Shown piece after piece: positions 7,130-15,827 of a DNA stretch of 64,000 nucleotides. Each line of letters starts with the position of its first letter. The stretch's first letter is position 1. A program made the translations under genes and the position numbers. The DNA comes from Candidatus Flavonifractor merdavium. Lineage in GTDB: Bacteria > Bacillota > Clostridia > Oscillospirales > Oscillospiraceae. The stretch is taken from NCBI GenBank assembly GCA_019119335.1, contig DWXF01000025.1, positions 20,046-84,045 of the forward strand, read 5' to 3'. Below the pieces are notes generated by a model. That model was not told the DNA's origin and searched no databases. It worked only from the letters and a program-made list of their open reading frames with translations.

Positions 7130-8560
7130 TTACATTCTTTCCTCCACCAACTGGGCCTTGATCAGGTTGGTGGTGCCGGAGCGGCCCAGCGGCACGCCGG
7201 CGGTGATGACCACGGTGTCTCCCGGCTTGACGGCGCCCTCCTTCCGGGCCACGTCCACCGCCAGGGAGAACATCCGGTCGGTGGAGTCCACCTCGCCGGA
7301 CAGGTAGGGATGCACGCCCCAGGAGATGGCCATGCGGCGGCGGGTGGATTCATCCTGGCACAGCGCCACAATGGGGCAGGCAGGCCGGAACCGGGAGATC
7401 ACCTTGGCGGTGTACCCCGATTTGGTGGGAGCCAGGATGGCGCTGGCGCTCAGGTCCATGGCGGTCAGGCAGCAGGTATGAGTGATGGCGTCGCTGATGC
7501 TGGAGATGCCGGGGAGCAGATTGCTCTCCCGGAAGCGGCCCCAATAGTCAATGGCGCCCTCGGCGGCCACCACGGTGTTCACCATGGTCTCCAGCGCCTC
7601 AATGGGGTATTTGCCGGAGGCGGTTTCGCCGGAGAGCATGACGCAGGAGGTGCCGTCAAACACGGCGTTGGCCACGTCGGACACCTCCGCCCGGGTGGGA
7701 CGGGGGTTGCGGATCATGGAGTCCAGCATCTGGGTGGCCGTGATCACCGGCAGGCCGGCCCGGATGGTAGCCTTGATCATCTTTTTCTGGAGGATGGGTA
7801 CCTCATGGGCGGGGATCTCCACCCCCAAGTCGCCCCGGGCCACCATAATGCCGTCAGCGGCGGCGATGATGGCGTCGATGTTCTCCACGCCCTCCCGGTT
7901 CTCAATCTTGGCAATGATGCGGATGTTGTCCCCGCCGTGCTTGTGGAGCTCGGCCCGGATATCCTCCACGTCGCTGGCCTTGCGGACAAAGGAGGCGGCG
8001 ATGAAGTCAAAGTCATGCTCCGCGGCAAACTTCAGGTCCTCCCGGTCCTTGTCGGTGAGGGAGGGCAGCAGGATATGTACGTCGGGGATATTGATGGACT
8101 TGTTGCTGGACAGGGGGCCGCCGTTCTCCACCTCACAATGGATGGCGTGGCCCTCCACCTTCTGAACCCGCAGCTCGATGAGGCCGTCGTCCACCAGGAT
8201 CCGGCAGCCGGGCCCCACCTCTTCGTGCAGATTTTCATAAGTCACCGAGACCTGGGTGGCGTCGCCGGGCACGTCGTCGGTGGTCAGCGTGAAGGTATCC
8301 CCCTGGGTCAGGGTGACCGGCCCGTCGGCAAAGGTTTTGATCCGAATTTCAGGACCCTTGGTGTCCAGAATGGTGGCCACAGGGGCGCCCAGGGTATCCC
8401 GCACCTTCTTGAACATATTCAGCCGGGCCAGCTGCTCGGCATGGCTGCCGTGGGAGAAGTTGAAGCGGGCGGCGTTCATACCGCTGCGGATCAGCTTTTC
8501 TATGGTCTCCTCATTGTTCACAGCGGGACCAAGGGTACAGATGATCTTTGTTTTTCTCAT
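7130..8560 (-). CDS. pyk: Pyruvate kinase
   Basis: A 476-residue enzyme of lower glycolysis that transfers phosphate from phosphoenolpyruvate to ADP. The N-terminus MRKTKIICTLGPA and 'GMNAARFNFSHGSHAEQ' carry the substrate-binding Arg and Asn. 'MVARGDLGVEIP' and 'ITATQMLDSMI' are the signature TIM-barrel motifs, and 'DAVFDGTSCVMLSGETA' contains the conserved ADG/SGETA region. The length matches the short form. The extra C-terminal phosphohistidine-like domain of Bacillus pyruvate kinases (about 110 residues) is absent. GGAGGTGCGCT precedes the ATG. It is the first chromosomal gene beside the integrated element and ends in its own strong terminator. Confidence 0.96.
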   Translation of the reverse strand: MRKTKIICTLGPAVNNEETIEKLIRSGMNAARFNFSHGSHAEQLARLNMFKKVRDTLGAPVATILDTKGPEIRIKTFADGPVTLTQGDTFTLTTDDVPGDATQVSVTYENLHEEVGPGCRILVDDGLIELRVQKVEGHAIHCEVENGGPLSSNKSINIPDVHILLPSLTDKDREDLKFAAEHDFDFIAASFVRKASDVEDIRAELHKHGGDNIRIIAKIENREGVENIDAIIAAADGIMVARGDLGVEIPAHEVPILQKKMIKATIRAGLPVITATQMLDSMIRNPRPTRAEVSDVANAVFDGTSCVMLSGETASGKYPIEALETMVNTVVAAEGAIDYWGRFRESNLLPGISSISDAITHTCCLTAMDLSASAILAPTKSGYTAKVISRFRPACPIVALCQDESTRRRMAISWGVHPYLSGEVDSTDRMFSLAVDVARKEGAVKPGDTVVITAGVPLGRSGTTNLIKAQLVEERM

Positions 8561-8630
8561 AGCGCACCTCCGTTGGGTAAGCGATCTTGTCTGTCAGCTT
8601 TTTCACAAATACGGCATCATCATACACCTT

Positions 8631-9863
8631 TTAGGCCGTTTTGGAAAGAGACAATCTGCCTATTTTTTTGCACAAGGCCAGCCGGCACAATACCGCTCCC
8701 ACGCAGCCACAGAGAATACACCCGATCAGCATCAGGTTGGCCCCTCCCAGGTCCAGGGTCCAGCCGGCCAGAAGGCCCCCCAGCATCCCGCCCAGGCCAT
8801 TGGAGGCCACCATCATCACGGTCTGTCCCCGGACCCGGTCGGCCTCGGGCACCGACTCATTGACAAAATATACCGACGCTGGGGTAAACAGACCGTAGCC
8901 CAGCACCTGGATGGGCTGCACCAGCAGCACCCCCAGATAGCTGGTGGTACACAGCAGCAGCACGCCCTTCAGGGTGCCGAAGAGCATGCTCAGCATCACC
9001 AGCCGCCCGCTGCCCAGCCGCCGCAGCAGCCGGCCGAAAAACAGGGCGGTGGGCAGCTCGGAGGCCCCCATGAGAAACAGGGCCAGCCCCAGGTCCGCCT
9101 GACTGCCGCCCCGGCTGGTGACGATATTGACCAAAAAGTTGGACAGGGGCATGATCCCCGTCAGCCCCAGCAGCACCCCCGCCAGCATCAGGGTAAACCG
9201 GGGGTTGCTCCGCAGCAGGGAGAGGGCCGACTGGGGCCGGGGCTCGGTCCGCTCCGCCGTCCGCTTTTCCCCCCGGTAGGGGGGATAGGAGGCCACCAGC
9301 GCCGCCTCGGCCACCACCAGCAGCAGATGGGTGAGCAGGGTGCTCTCCAGGCCCAGACGTCCCACCTGCAGCCCCAGCAGCACGCACACCACCGCATAGG
9401 CCAGGGAGCCGACCCCGCGGCCCAGGCTGTACCGGATAGGCACGCCGTCATTGATGAACTGGACAGCCATGGCGTCCATCAGGGGGTAGGAGGACACCTC
9501 CAGCCCGCCGATCACCGCCCACACCAGGGTGGTCTCCCACAGGCCCATGCCCGGGGAGAGCCAGTACCAGGCCCCTGCCCCCAAAGAGAGCACCAGGGAG
9601 AGGGAGACAATCCACTTCAGGGGCACCTCCAGGTGGCGGTCGGCGAAGCCCCCCAGCAGGGGCTGGCACACAATCCCCGCCAGACAGCGCACCGCCGTCA
9701 TCAGTCCCGCCTCCCCATTGGTGAAGCCCCGCTCCAGCAGCAGGGCGGTCTGGTAGGCCACAATGGAGGCGAACATGGCCCAGAATCCCGCCTGCATCAC
9801 GATATAGTGCAGGTCCAGCCGCCGGAAGGACGGGTTCTTTCGTTGCAGTTCCAAGCCGTTCAC
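8631..9863 (-). CDS. MFS transporter (MFS_1-like)
   Basis: A 410-residue polytopic protein with about 12 hydrophobic segments split by a cytoplasmic loop near residues 195-215 (PPYRGEKRTAERTEPRPQ). 'GGFADRHLEVPLKW' after the second helix resembles the MFS loop 2-3 motif GxxxDRxG. 'RYSLGRGVGSLAYA' and the distribution of Arg and Gly match the MFS_1-like/nucleoside-permease branch. It overlaps the DHHW gene by 4 bp (ATGA), so it is the last gene of an operon on surface polymer modification. The substrate is unknown; export of a glycan precursor or efflux are possible. Confidence 0.75.
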   Translation of the reverse strand: MNGLELQRKNPSFRRLDLHYIVMQAGFWAMFASIVAYQTALLLERGFTNGEAGLMTAVRCLAGIVCQPLLGGFADRHLEVPLKWIVSLSLVLSLGAGAWYWLSPGMGLWETTLVWAVIGGLEVSSYPLMDAMAVQFINDGVPIRYSLGRGVGSLAYAVVCVLLGLQVGRLGLESTLLTHLLLVVAEAALVASYPPYRGEKRTAERTEPRPQSALSLLRSNPRFTLMLAGVLLGLTGIMPLSNFLVNIVTSRGGSQADLGLALFLMGASELPTALFFGRLLRRLGSGRLVMLSMLFGTLKGVLLLCTTSYLGVLLVQPIQVLGYGLFTPASVYFVNESVPEADRVRGQTVMMVASNGLGGMLGGLLAGWTLDLGGANLMLIGCILCGCVGAVLCRLALCKKIGRLSLSKTA

Positions 9864-11071
9864 TCCGTTGTATCAAAGTTAAACATGTTGTCCAGGCCGG
9901 TGCTGCTGGCGGTATACAGGGTGAGCACCAGGTCCGGCTCCAGCTCCCTGACGGTATCCATCAGGTCCCCGGAGAAGTGGCGCAGGTCAATGGTGGTCAG
10001 CTCCGAGCAGGACAGAGCCAGGAAGGGGGCCAGGGCGCAGGAGAAGGACTCCCGCAGCAGCACCACCTTGGGGCCCTTGGGGTTATTGTGGTTGACCATG
10101 GTGGCCATGGCGTAATCCCCGCCGGAATAGTAGGTGTAGGGATTGCCGTTGAACCAGTCCCGCTCGGCCACCCGCTCGGGAAAGCACACCGACTGGGCAA
10201 AGGGGCCGGAGCGGTCAAAGCTGCCATCGCTGTTGGTGTAGGTCAGATTGGTGTCAAATTTGGGGGTGTAGATGGTGAAGTCGTCCACCCCGGCGTACAG
10301 ACTGCCCACCCGCTTGCCCTGGCTGCCCAGGAAAAAGTCGTCCAGCACCCGGGTACCCCAGTTTTTGGGATTGGTCAGGGCGGCGGGCGTCTCGTAGCCG
10401 TAGCGCAGATCCAGCTCCCCGCTCAGATATTGCCAGGCAAAGAAGGCCGCCTCCGGCTTCCAGTGGTGGTCGGTGCGGAAAAACCAGTTGGAGTAGATGC
10501 CGTTGCTCTCAAATACCGGCCGCAGGTCCAGGTAGTCCACCCCCAGCCGGTCCAACTCCGCCAGATAGGCGTCGCAGGTGGCGTTGCCGCTCTCCTCCAG
10601 CCCCCGGGGCAGCAGCTCCACTCCCCGCTGGATCTTCTGAGGCGCGGCGATATAGAGATAGGGGATACCCCGGACCTCCAGCTTGGCGGCCAGCTCCGCC
10701 GTGGCCTGGGCCCGGCGGCCTACCGCCTCCTGGTCCACCTGGCCGGCCGTGCCCAGATTCACAAAATTCAGGGCGCCGGTGGACAGCTTGGCCACCGTGT
10801 TGCCCGCCACCATGTCCTGGATCACCTTCCGGCCGGAGAGCCGCTGCATCCCGCCGTAGAGCTGAATAAACAGATGGTCCCGGTCCAGGTCGCTGTTCAC
10901 CGCGCTCTCCGCCTCACTGAGGACGGCTCCGGGATCCCGCTCCCGGACGGCGGACTTGAGCAGCCCCTCCAGCTTCCCCTCCCCGCCCACAAAGGCGGTG
11001 AGCACCAGCGTCAGGCCGGCCGCCGTCATCAGGAGAAACAGGAGGGCGGTAATGGTATTGCGTCGCTTCAT
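9860..11071 (-). CDS. DHHW family protein (AlgJ/AlgX-like SGNH-type fold)
   Basis: A 403-residue exported protein with one N-terminal membrane anchor (ITALLFLLMTAAGLTLVLTAF). The hallmark 'FRTDHHWKPEAAF' lies near residue 210, preceded by 'IPYLYIAAPQKIQRG'. 'VVLLRESFSCALAPFLA' near residues 335-350 carries the Ser of the catalytic region. DHHW/AlgX proteins act outside the membrane with MBOAT acyltransferases to O-acetylate exopolysaccharides or wall polymers. The MBOAT gene lies 12 bp upstream, which supports that role. The actual polymer is unknown. Confidence 0.8.
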   Translation of the reverse strand: MKRRNTITALLFLLMTAAGLTLVLTAFVGGEGKLEGLLKSAVRERDPGAVLSEAESAVNSDLDRDHLFIQLYGGMQRLSGRKVIQDMVAGNTVAKLSTGALNFVNLGTAGQVDQEAVGRRAQATAELAAKLEVRGIPYLYIAAPQKIQRGVELLPRGLEESGNATCDAYLAELDRLGVDYLDLRPVFESNGIYSNWFFRTDHHWKPEAAFFAWQYLSGELDLRYGYETPAALTNPKNWGTRVLDDFFLGSQGKRVGSLYAGVDDFTIYTPKFDTNLTYTNSDGSFDRSGPFAQSVCFPERVAERDWFNGNPYTYYSGGDYAMATMVNHNNPKGPKVVLLRESFSCALAPFLALSCSELTTIDLRHFSGDLMDTVRELEPDLVLTLYTASSTGLDNMFNFDTTE

Positions 11072-11083
11072 AGGTCCCTCCCG

Positions 11084-12493
11084 TCAGAAATTGAAGTAGA
11101 TAAAGGGGTTGTAGGTCCCCTTGATGATAAAGCTGGCCGACACCAGGAAGATGGCCGCCGCCAGCAGGGCGTAGCCCAGGTCCAGCGCCACGCTCCGCAG
11201 CCGGCCGGCCCGCTGGGCCAGAGCGGGGGCCACCGGCGCGGCAAACACCGCTCCCGCCAGCAGCACCGTCCAGTTCTCCCGGAAAAACAGGCCGGTCTCG
11301 GCGCTCCACAGCCCGGCTCCCCGGCCGAACATGGCGCTCAGAAAGCCCGCCGCCTCCCCCAGGCCGTCCGCCCGGAAGATCACCCAGGCAAAGTTGACCA
11401 TCAGGAAGGTAAACAGCCACTGGCACACCGCCGGCCAGCCCCGGCCCAGATGGCCGTATTTCTCCAGCACCAGCAGCACGAAATAGAACAGCCCCCAGAC
11501 AATAAACGTCCAGTTGGCCCCGTGCCAGATGCCGGTGAGCAGCCATACTACAAACAGGTTGCGCATATGCTTTCCCCTGGAGTCCACCCGGCTGCCCCCC
11601 AGGGGGAAGTAGGCATAATCCCGGAACCAGGTGGACAGGGAGATGTGCCACCGCCGCCAGAACTCAGTGACCGACCGGGAGATATAGGGATAGTTGAAGT
11701 TCTCCAAAAAGTGAAAGCCAAACATCTTGCCCAGGCCGATGGCCATATCGGAGTAGCCGGAGAAATCGTAGTAGATCTGCAGGGTGTAGCACAGGGCCCC
11801 CAGCCAGGCGAAGGAGGTGGTCAGCCTGTCCGCCCCCTCCAGCAGGAAGGCCCGGTCGGCCACCAGGGCCAGCTGATTGGCCAGCAGTACCTTTTTCCCC
11901 AGGCCCACAATGAACCGGGTGCATCCGGCGGAGAAATCGTCCCAGGTCTCCTTCCGGTGGTCGATCTGGTCGGCCACCGTCTCATACTTGACGATGGGAC
12001 CGGCGATGAGCTGGGGAAAGAAGGAGATGTACAGCCCCACCTTCAGGGGGGAGCGTTGGGCCTGCCCCCTCCCCCGCTGGACGTCCAGCACGTAGCTCAG
12101 GGCCTGGAAGGTAAAAAAGGAGATGCCGATGGGCAGCTCAATGCCGGGGATCACAAAGGCTCCCCCCAGCCGGTTTAAAATACCTAAAGTAAAAGCCAGG
12201 TATTTAAATACAAACAGGACACTCAGATTGAACACGGCCGCCAGCAGCACGGGCGCCTTTGTGCCCGTGCCCGCGGACTGTCCGCGGGCCACCCACAGTC
12301 CGAAGCCGTAGTTTGCCGCGATGGAGAGCATCATCACCAGCACAAACCAGGGCTCCCCCCAGGCGTAGAACACCAGGGAGGCCAGCAGCAGGAAGATGTT
12401 CTGGGCCTGCCGCCACCGGCGGAGGAACAGGTAGTAGACGATGAGCACGCCGGGCAGGAACAGGAACAGGAATACCGAACTGGAAAAAAGCAC
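11084..12493 (-). CDS. MBOAT family membrane O-acyltransferase
   Basis: A 469-residue integral membrane protein of the AlgI/DltB/PatA type, which passes acyl groups across the membrane to a surface polymer. Hallmarks are 'ISFFTFQALSYVLDV', 'FFPQLIAGPIVKY', 'YYDFSGYSDMAIGLGKMFGF', 'EFWRRWHISLSTWFRDY' and 'LLTGIWHGANWTFIVWG', whose His is the invariant catalytic residue. The start is GTG, 6 bases after GGAGGC. It forms a pair with the DHHW gene downstream. DltB is less likely because no dltACD genes are nearby. Confidence 0.9.
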   Translation of the reverse strand: MLFSSSVFLFLFLPGVLIVYYLFLRRWRQAQNIFLLLASLVFYAWGEPWFVLVMMLSIAANYGFGLWVARGQSAGTGTKAPVLLAAVFNLSVLFVFKYLAFTLGILNRLGGAFVIPGIELPIGISFFTFQALSYVLDVQRGRGQAQRSPLKVGLYISFFPQLIAGPIVKYETVADQIDHRKETWDDFSAGCTRFIVGLGKKVLLANQLALVADRAFLLEGADRLTTSFAWLGALCYTLQIYYDFSGYSDMAIGLGKMFGFHFLENFNYPYISRSVTEFWRRWHISLSTWFRDYAYFPLGGSRVDSRGKHMRNLFVVWLLTGIWHGANWTFIVWGLFYFVLLVLEKYGHLGRGWPAVCQWLFTFLMVNFAWVIFRADGLGEAAGFLSAMFGRGAGLWSAETGLFFRENWTVLLAGAVFAAPVAPALAQRAGRLRSVALDLGYALLAAAIFLVSASFIIKGTYNPFIYFNF

Positions 12494-12507
12494 AGGGTCG
12501 CCTCCTT

Positions 12508-12876
12508 TTAGTGCTTGTCGGGCACCAGCTCGATCCAGTAGCCGTCCGGGTCCTCGATGAAGTAGATTCCCATGCCGGGGTTTTCAAAGCAGACGCAGCC
12601 CATGGCCCGGTGCCGCTCCAGCAGCTCGTCAAAGCGGTCGGTGCGGAAGGCCAGGTGGAACTCCTGCTCTCCCAGGTCATAGGGCTCCGTGCGGTCCCGC
12701 AGCCAGGTCAGCTCCAGCCGGAAGTCGCTCTCCCCATCTCCCAGATACACCAGCCGGAAGGAGCCGTCCTCAGCGTTCTTCTCCTCCACCGGCTTCAGGT
12801 CCAGGGCCTGGCTGTAAAACTTCAGGGACCGCTCCAGGTCCAGCACGTTGAAATTGAAGTGATCAAATCGCAGCAT
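12508..12876 (-). CDS. VOC family protein (glyoxalase I-like)
   Basis: A 122-residue single-module vicinal-oxygen-chelate protein. The pattern is a paired beta-alpha-beta fold with metal-ligand candidates in 'MLRFDHFNFNVLDLERS' (His6), 'FRLELTWLRD', 'EFHLAFRTDRFDELL' and 'YFIEDPDGYWIELVPD'. The spacing is that of lactoylglutathione lyase (GloA), but Gram-positive anaerobes often use such proteins with other thiols, so the substrate is uncertain. The ATG follows AGGAG. It sits between the CLC and MBOAT genes with gaps of 14-20 bp and is probably co-transcribed. Confidence 0.8.
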   Translation of the reverse strand: MLRFDHFNFNVLDLERSLKFYSQALDLKPVEEKNAEDGSFRLVYLGDGESDFRLELTWLRDRTEPYDLGEQEFHLAFRTDRFDELLERHRAMGCVCFENPGMGIYFIEDPDGYWIELVPDKH

Positions 12877-12896
12877 CTCAAAACTCCTACTTTCTT

Positions 12897-14213
12897 TTAA
12901 ATTTCCTTGTCGTTGGCTTTTTTGTCGATAAACTCCGGCCGCAGCTTGCTGTACAGGATCTTCTGCTCGCTGTACAGGCCGTAGTAGCCCGACAGCATAT
13001 AGGACACCGCCAGGCACACGGCGAACAGGCACAGGCTCTGGCCGGTGAACAGCCCCAGGCTGTCCCCGGCGAAGAGCTCCAGGGCCAGCAGCAGGGAGCT
13101 GATGGGGCAGTTGGTGACGCCGCAGAACACGCACACCATGCCCAGCCCCGCTCCGAAGGAGGGGTGGAGTCCCAGCAGGGGGGCCACGGTGCAGCCGAAG
13201 GTGGCCCCGGTAAAGAACACCGGCACGATCTCGCCCCCCTTGAAGCCCGCCCCCAGGGTGATGGTGGTGAAGAGCATCTTGAGCAGGAAGGCCTCCGGCC
13301 GGGCGTGGCCGCTCACCGCCGCGTGGAGCACCGCCTCCCCGGCGCCGTTGTAGTCGTAGCTGCCCGGGTTCCACAGCCACACCAGGAAGGTGAGCGCGAT
13401 GACCAGCGCGCCCCCCGCCGCCGCCCGGGTGTTGGGGCCCGGCAGATACTTCTCATACAGGTGGGGGGCGGCGTGCATCAGCCGGCAGAAGCAGATGGAC
13501 AGCAGGGCGAACAGGATGCCCATGCCGACGACCTGGAGGAGGGTGAGGGGGCTCAGGTTGGGGATCCCCTCCAGGGTGAAGGCGGTGGCGGGCACGTGAA
13601 AGAGCTGGGCCATCCACAGCCCCACAATGGCGGACAGGACGCAGGGCACCATGGCGGCGTAGTAGAGCACCCCCACGCTGGTGACCTCCATGGCAAACAT
13701 GGCCGCCGTCAGGGGCGTGCCGAACAGGGCGGAAAAGGCGGCCGCCATGCCGCACATGGTAATCACCCGGCTATCCTTGTCGTCCAGGCGCATCCACCGG
13801 CCGATCTTGGAGGAGATGGAGCCGCCGATCTGGAGGATGGCCCCCTCCCGGCCGGAGGAGCCTCCCACCAGATGGGTGATCATGGTGGAGAGAAACACCA
13901 GCGGCGCGGTGCGCAGCCGCAGAGGCTTGTTCTCCCGCACCGCCACCAGCACAAAGTTGGTGCCCCGGTCCCCCGCCATGCCGCACACCCGGTAGAGCTG
14001 CACGATGGCCACGCCCCCCAGGGGGAGCAGCCACAGCAGCCAGGGGTTGTGGTGGCGCAGGTCGGTGACAACGGAAAAGGCGTAATAAAAGGCCGTGGCC
14101 ACCCCGCCGCACACCACGCCGCAGATGGCCGCGAAAACCAGCCACTTGACAAAGGTGAGGGCATGGCCGGCCTGGGTGAAGCGCCCCGGCAGGCGCTGCT
14201 GTACTGCTTGCAT
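12897..14213 (-). CDS. CLC-family anion/proton antiporter
   Basis: A 438-residue membrane protein with the CLC fold. The selectivity-region motif 'GGSSGREGAILQIGG' carries the gating glutamate, and 'LGAGFKGGEIVPVFFTGA' is the second conserved loop. 'CGMAAAFSALFGTPLTAA' matches the family as well. The GREG and FKGGE forms resemble the bacterial CLC-F (fluoride/proton) branch more than the classic GSGIP/GREGP chloride branch. No fluoride riboswitch is visible upstream, so the fluoride role is only suggested. It is the first gene of a five-gene series. A TG-extended TATAAT lies 33 bp ahead. Confidence 0.8.
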   Translation of the reverse strand: MQAVQQRLPGRFTQAGHALTFVKWLVFAAICGVVCGGVATAFYYAFSVVTDLRHHNPWLLWLLPLGGVAIVQLYRVCGMAGDRGTNFVLVAVRENKPLRLRTAPLVFLSTMITHLVGGSSGREGAILQIGGSISSKIGRWMRLDDKDSRVITMCGMAAAFSALFGTPLTAAMFAMEVTSVGVLYYAAMVPCVLSAIVGLWMAQLFHVPATAFTLEGIPNLSPLTLLQVVGMGILFALLSICFCRLMHAAPHLYEKYLPGPNTRAAAGGALVIALTFLVWLWNPGSYDYNGAGEAVLHAAVSGHARPEAFLLKMLFTTITLGAGFKGGEIVPVFFTGATFGCTVAPLLGLHPSFGAGLGMVCVFCGVTNCPISSLLLALELFAGDSLGLFTGQSLCLFAVCLAVSYMLSGYYGLYSEQKILYSKLRPEFIDKKANDKEI

Positions 14214-14245
14214 CCTCGCTCATCCTCTCCCTGTACACTGGGGCT

Positions 14246-14254
14246 ATTATAACA
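14246..14254 (-). promoter_or_regulatory. Extended -10 promoter of the CLC operon
   Basis: On the minus strand TGTTATAAT forms a perfect -10 with the TGn extension. No good -35 is visible. It faces the CBS-protein gene promoter in a divergent region. Confidence 0.55.
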
Positions 14255-14360
14255 TGGATACCAACTTTTTTCCGCATTCTTATGGATTTTTTTCATGGCT
14301 GTGCTATACTGGATTTCATATTACTGCCGATTCGGGATATTGTGAAGAGGAGGAATTGCT

Positions 14361-15707
14361 TTGCAGCCCCCATTATGGCCTCAGATCGCATTGCAGGTCA
14401 TACCTCTCCTGTTGACCGCCTTTTTTTCCGCCGCCGAGCTGTCCATTCCCGCCCAGGATGAGGGCGCCCTCCGCCGCCAGGCCCAGGAGGGGGACCGGAA
14501 GGCGGCCCAGCTGCTGAAGCTGGCCGGCCGCCCGGTGCGCACCCGGGCCACCATCCAGCTGTGCGTCACCCTGTCCGGCTTCTGTTCCGCCGCCTGCGCC
14601 GCCCTGTCCTTCGGTCTGCCCCTGGGCCGGTGGGCCGCGGAACGCTGGGCCCTGTCCGGGAGCGGCGCCCACGCCGTCCGGGTCCTGGCCGCCGCCGGGG
14701 TCACCCTGGTCACCGCCCTTATCGTGCTGGCCTTCGGCTCCACCATCCCCCGGCGGGTCTCCCTCCACCGGGGGAGCCAGGCCGCCCGCCTCACCTGTGG
14801 GACGGTGGCCGCCCTGTCCGTGCTGCTGCTCCCCCTCACCGCCCTGCTGGAGGGGATCAGCGGTCTGTTCCTCCGGCTGCTCCACCTGGACCCCCACCCC
14901 GACCGGGCTCCGGTCTCCGAGGAGGGCATCCGCAAACTGGTGGACATCGGGGAGGAAAAGGGGGCCATTGAGCGGGACGAGAAGGAGATGATCGAGAACA
15001 TCTTCGAGTTCAACAACATGACCGCCGCCGACGTGATGGTCCACCGCACCGACATGGTGATGCTCTGGGTGGACGACACGGCGGAGGAGATCCAGCAGAC
15101 CATCGAAACCTCCGGCCTGTCCCGGTTCCCGGTGTATGAGGAGGACGCCGACGACGTCATCGGCATTCTGAACACCCGGGAGTGGCTGCTCAACGCCCGG
15201 AAGGACCAGCCCAAGCCCCTGCGGGAGCTGCTCCGCCCGGCCTACTTCGTCCCCCAGTCGGTGCGCACCGACATGCTCTTCCGGGATATGCAGAGCAAAA
15301 AGATCCACCTGTCCATTGTGGTGGACGAGTACGGCGGCACCGCGGGCCTGGTGACCATGGAGGACCTGCTGGAGGAGATTGTGGGCAACATCTACGATGA
15401 GTTCGACCCCCAGGAGGACCAGGAGATCATCCCCCTGGGAAGCGACCGCTGGCGGATCGCCGGCTCGGCCGAGCTGGAGGACATCGCCGCCGCCCTGGGG
15501 GTGGCCTTCCCCGAGGACGAGGAGACCGAGACCCTGGGCGGGCTGGTGTTTGCCCAGCTCAGCGTGATCCCCGAGGACGGCAGCCACCCGGAGGTGGAGG
15601 CCTACGGTTTACACATCCGGGTGGAGGAGCTCACCGACCGCCGGGTGGAGTGGGCCACCGTCACCCGGGCCGCCCCCGCCCCGGCGGAGGAGCCCGCCCA
15701 GGTATAG
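14361..15707 (+). CDS. CNNM/CorC-type CBS-domain membrane protein (hemolysin family)
   Basis: A 448-residue protein with an N-terminal DUF21/CNNM membrane domain of three to four helices (about 1-190). Two CBS domains follow ('VMVHRTDMVMLWVDD' and 'SIVVDEYGGTAGLVTMEDL', about 210-340), then a C-terminal CorC-type domain (to about 435) beginning near 'DRWRIAGSAELEDIAAALG'. Members are linked to Mg2+ or Co2+ efflux. The start is TTG at 14361, 8 bases after GAGGAGG. A TATACT lies 50 bp upstream. The gene is transcribed away from the CLC operon and ends in a strong terminator. Confidence 0.85.
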   Translation: MQPPLWPQIALQVIPLLLTAFFSAAELSIPAQDEGALRRQAQEGDRKAAQLLKLAGRPVRTRATIQLCVTLSGFCSAACAALSFGLPLGRWAAERWALSGSGAHAVRVLAAAGVTLVTALIVLAFGSTIPRRVSLHRGSQAARLTCGTVAALSVLLLPLTALLEGISGLFLRLLHLDPHPDRAPVSEEGIRKLVDIGEEKGAIERDEKEMIENIFEFNNMTAADVMVHRTDMVMLWVDDTAEEIQQTIETSGLSRFPVYEEDADDVIGILNTREWLLNARKDQPKPLRELLRPAYFVPQSVRTDMLFRDMQSKKIHLSIVVDEYGGTAGLVTMEDLLEEIVGNIYDEFDPQEDQEIIPLGSDRWRIAGSAELEDIAAALGVAFPEDEETETLGGLVFAQLSVIPEDGSHPEVEAYGLHIRVEELTDRRVEWATVTRAAPAPAEEPAQV

Positions 15708-15719
15708 GACACAGCCAGC

Positions 15720-15754
15720 AAACGGGACGCCTCCGGCGTCCCGTTTGTTTTTTT
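15720..15754 (+). terminator. Terminator of the CBS-domain gene
   Basis: A 10-bp or longer stem (AAACGGGACG/CGTCCCGTTT) is followed by GTTTTTTT. Confidence 0.85.
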
Positions 15755-15764
15755 CGACCGTTTC

Positions 15765-15793
15765 TGTGACAAAGCCGACGCCCCGCTCGTATC
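15765..15793 (+). promoter_or_regulatory. ECF-type promoter of the first sigma/anti-sigma operon
   Basis: TGTGAC, a 17-bp spacer and CGTATC lie 35 bp before the sigma gene. The same layout, with TGTGAC and CGTATT, precedes the decayed fourth locus. This suggests autoregulation by the encoded ECF factor. Confidence 0.5.
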
Positions 15794-15827
15794 TAAGATG
15801 AAAGGATTCACACAAGGGGGGACGCCT

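Noticed and set aside
12877..13380. N-terminal extension of the VOC protein into the CLC gene
   Set aside because: The extension is an out-of-frame reading of the CLC gene. A ribosome binding site directly precedes the internal ATG at 12876.
14214..14360. Fluoride (crcB) riboswitch ahead of the CLC gene
   Set aside because: No GGNGATGG-type conserved core or pseudoknot partner could be found in the short leader.
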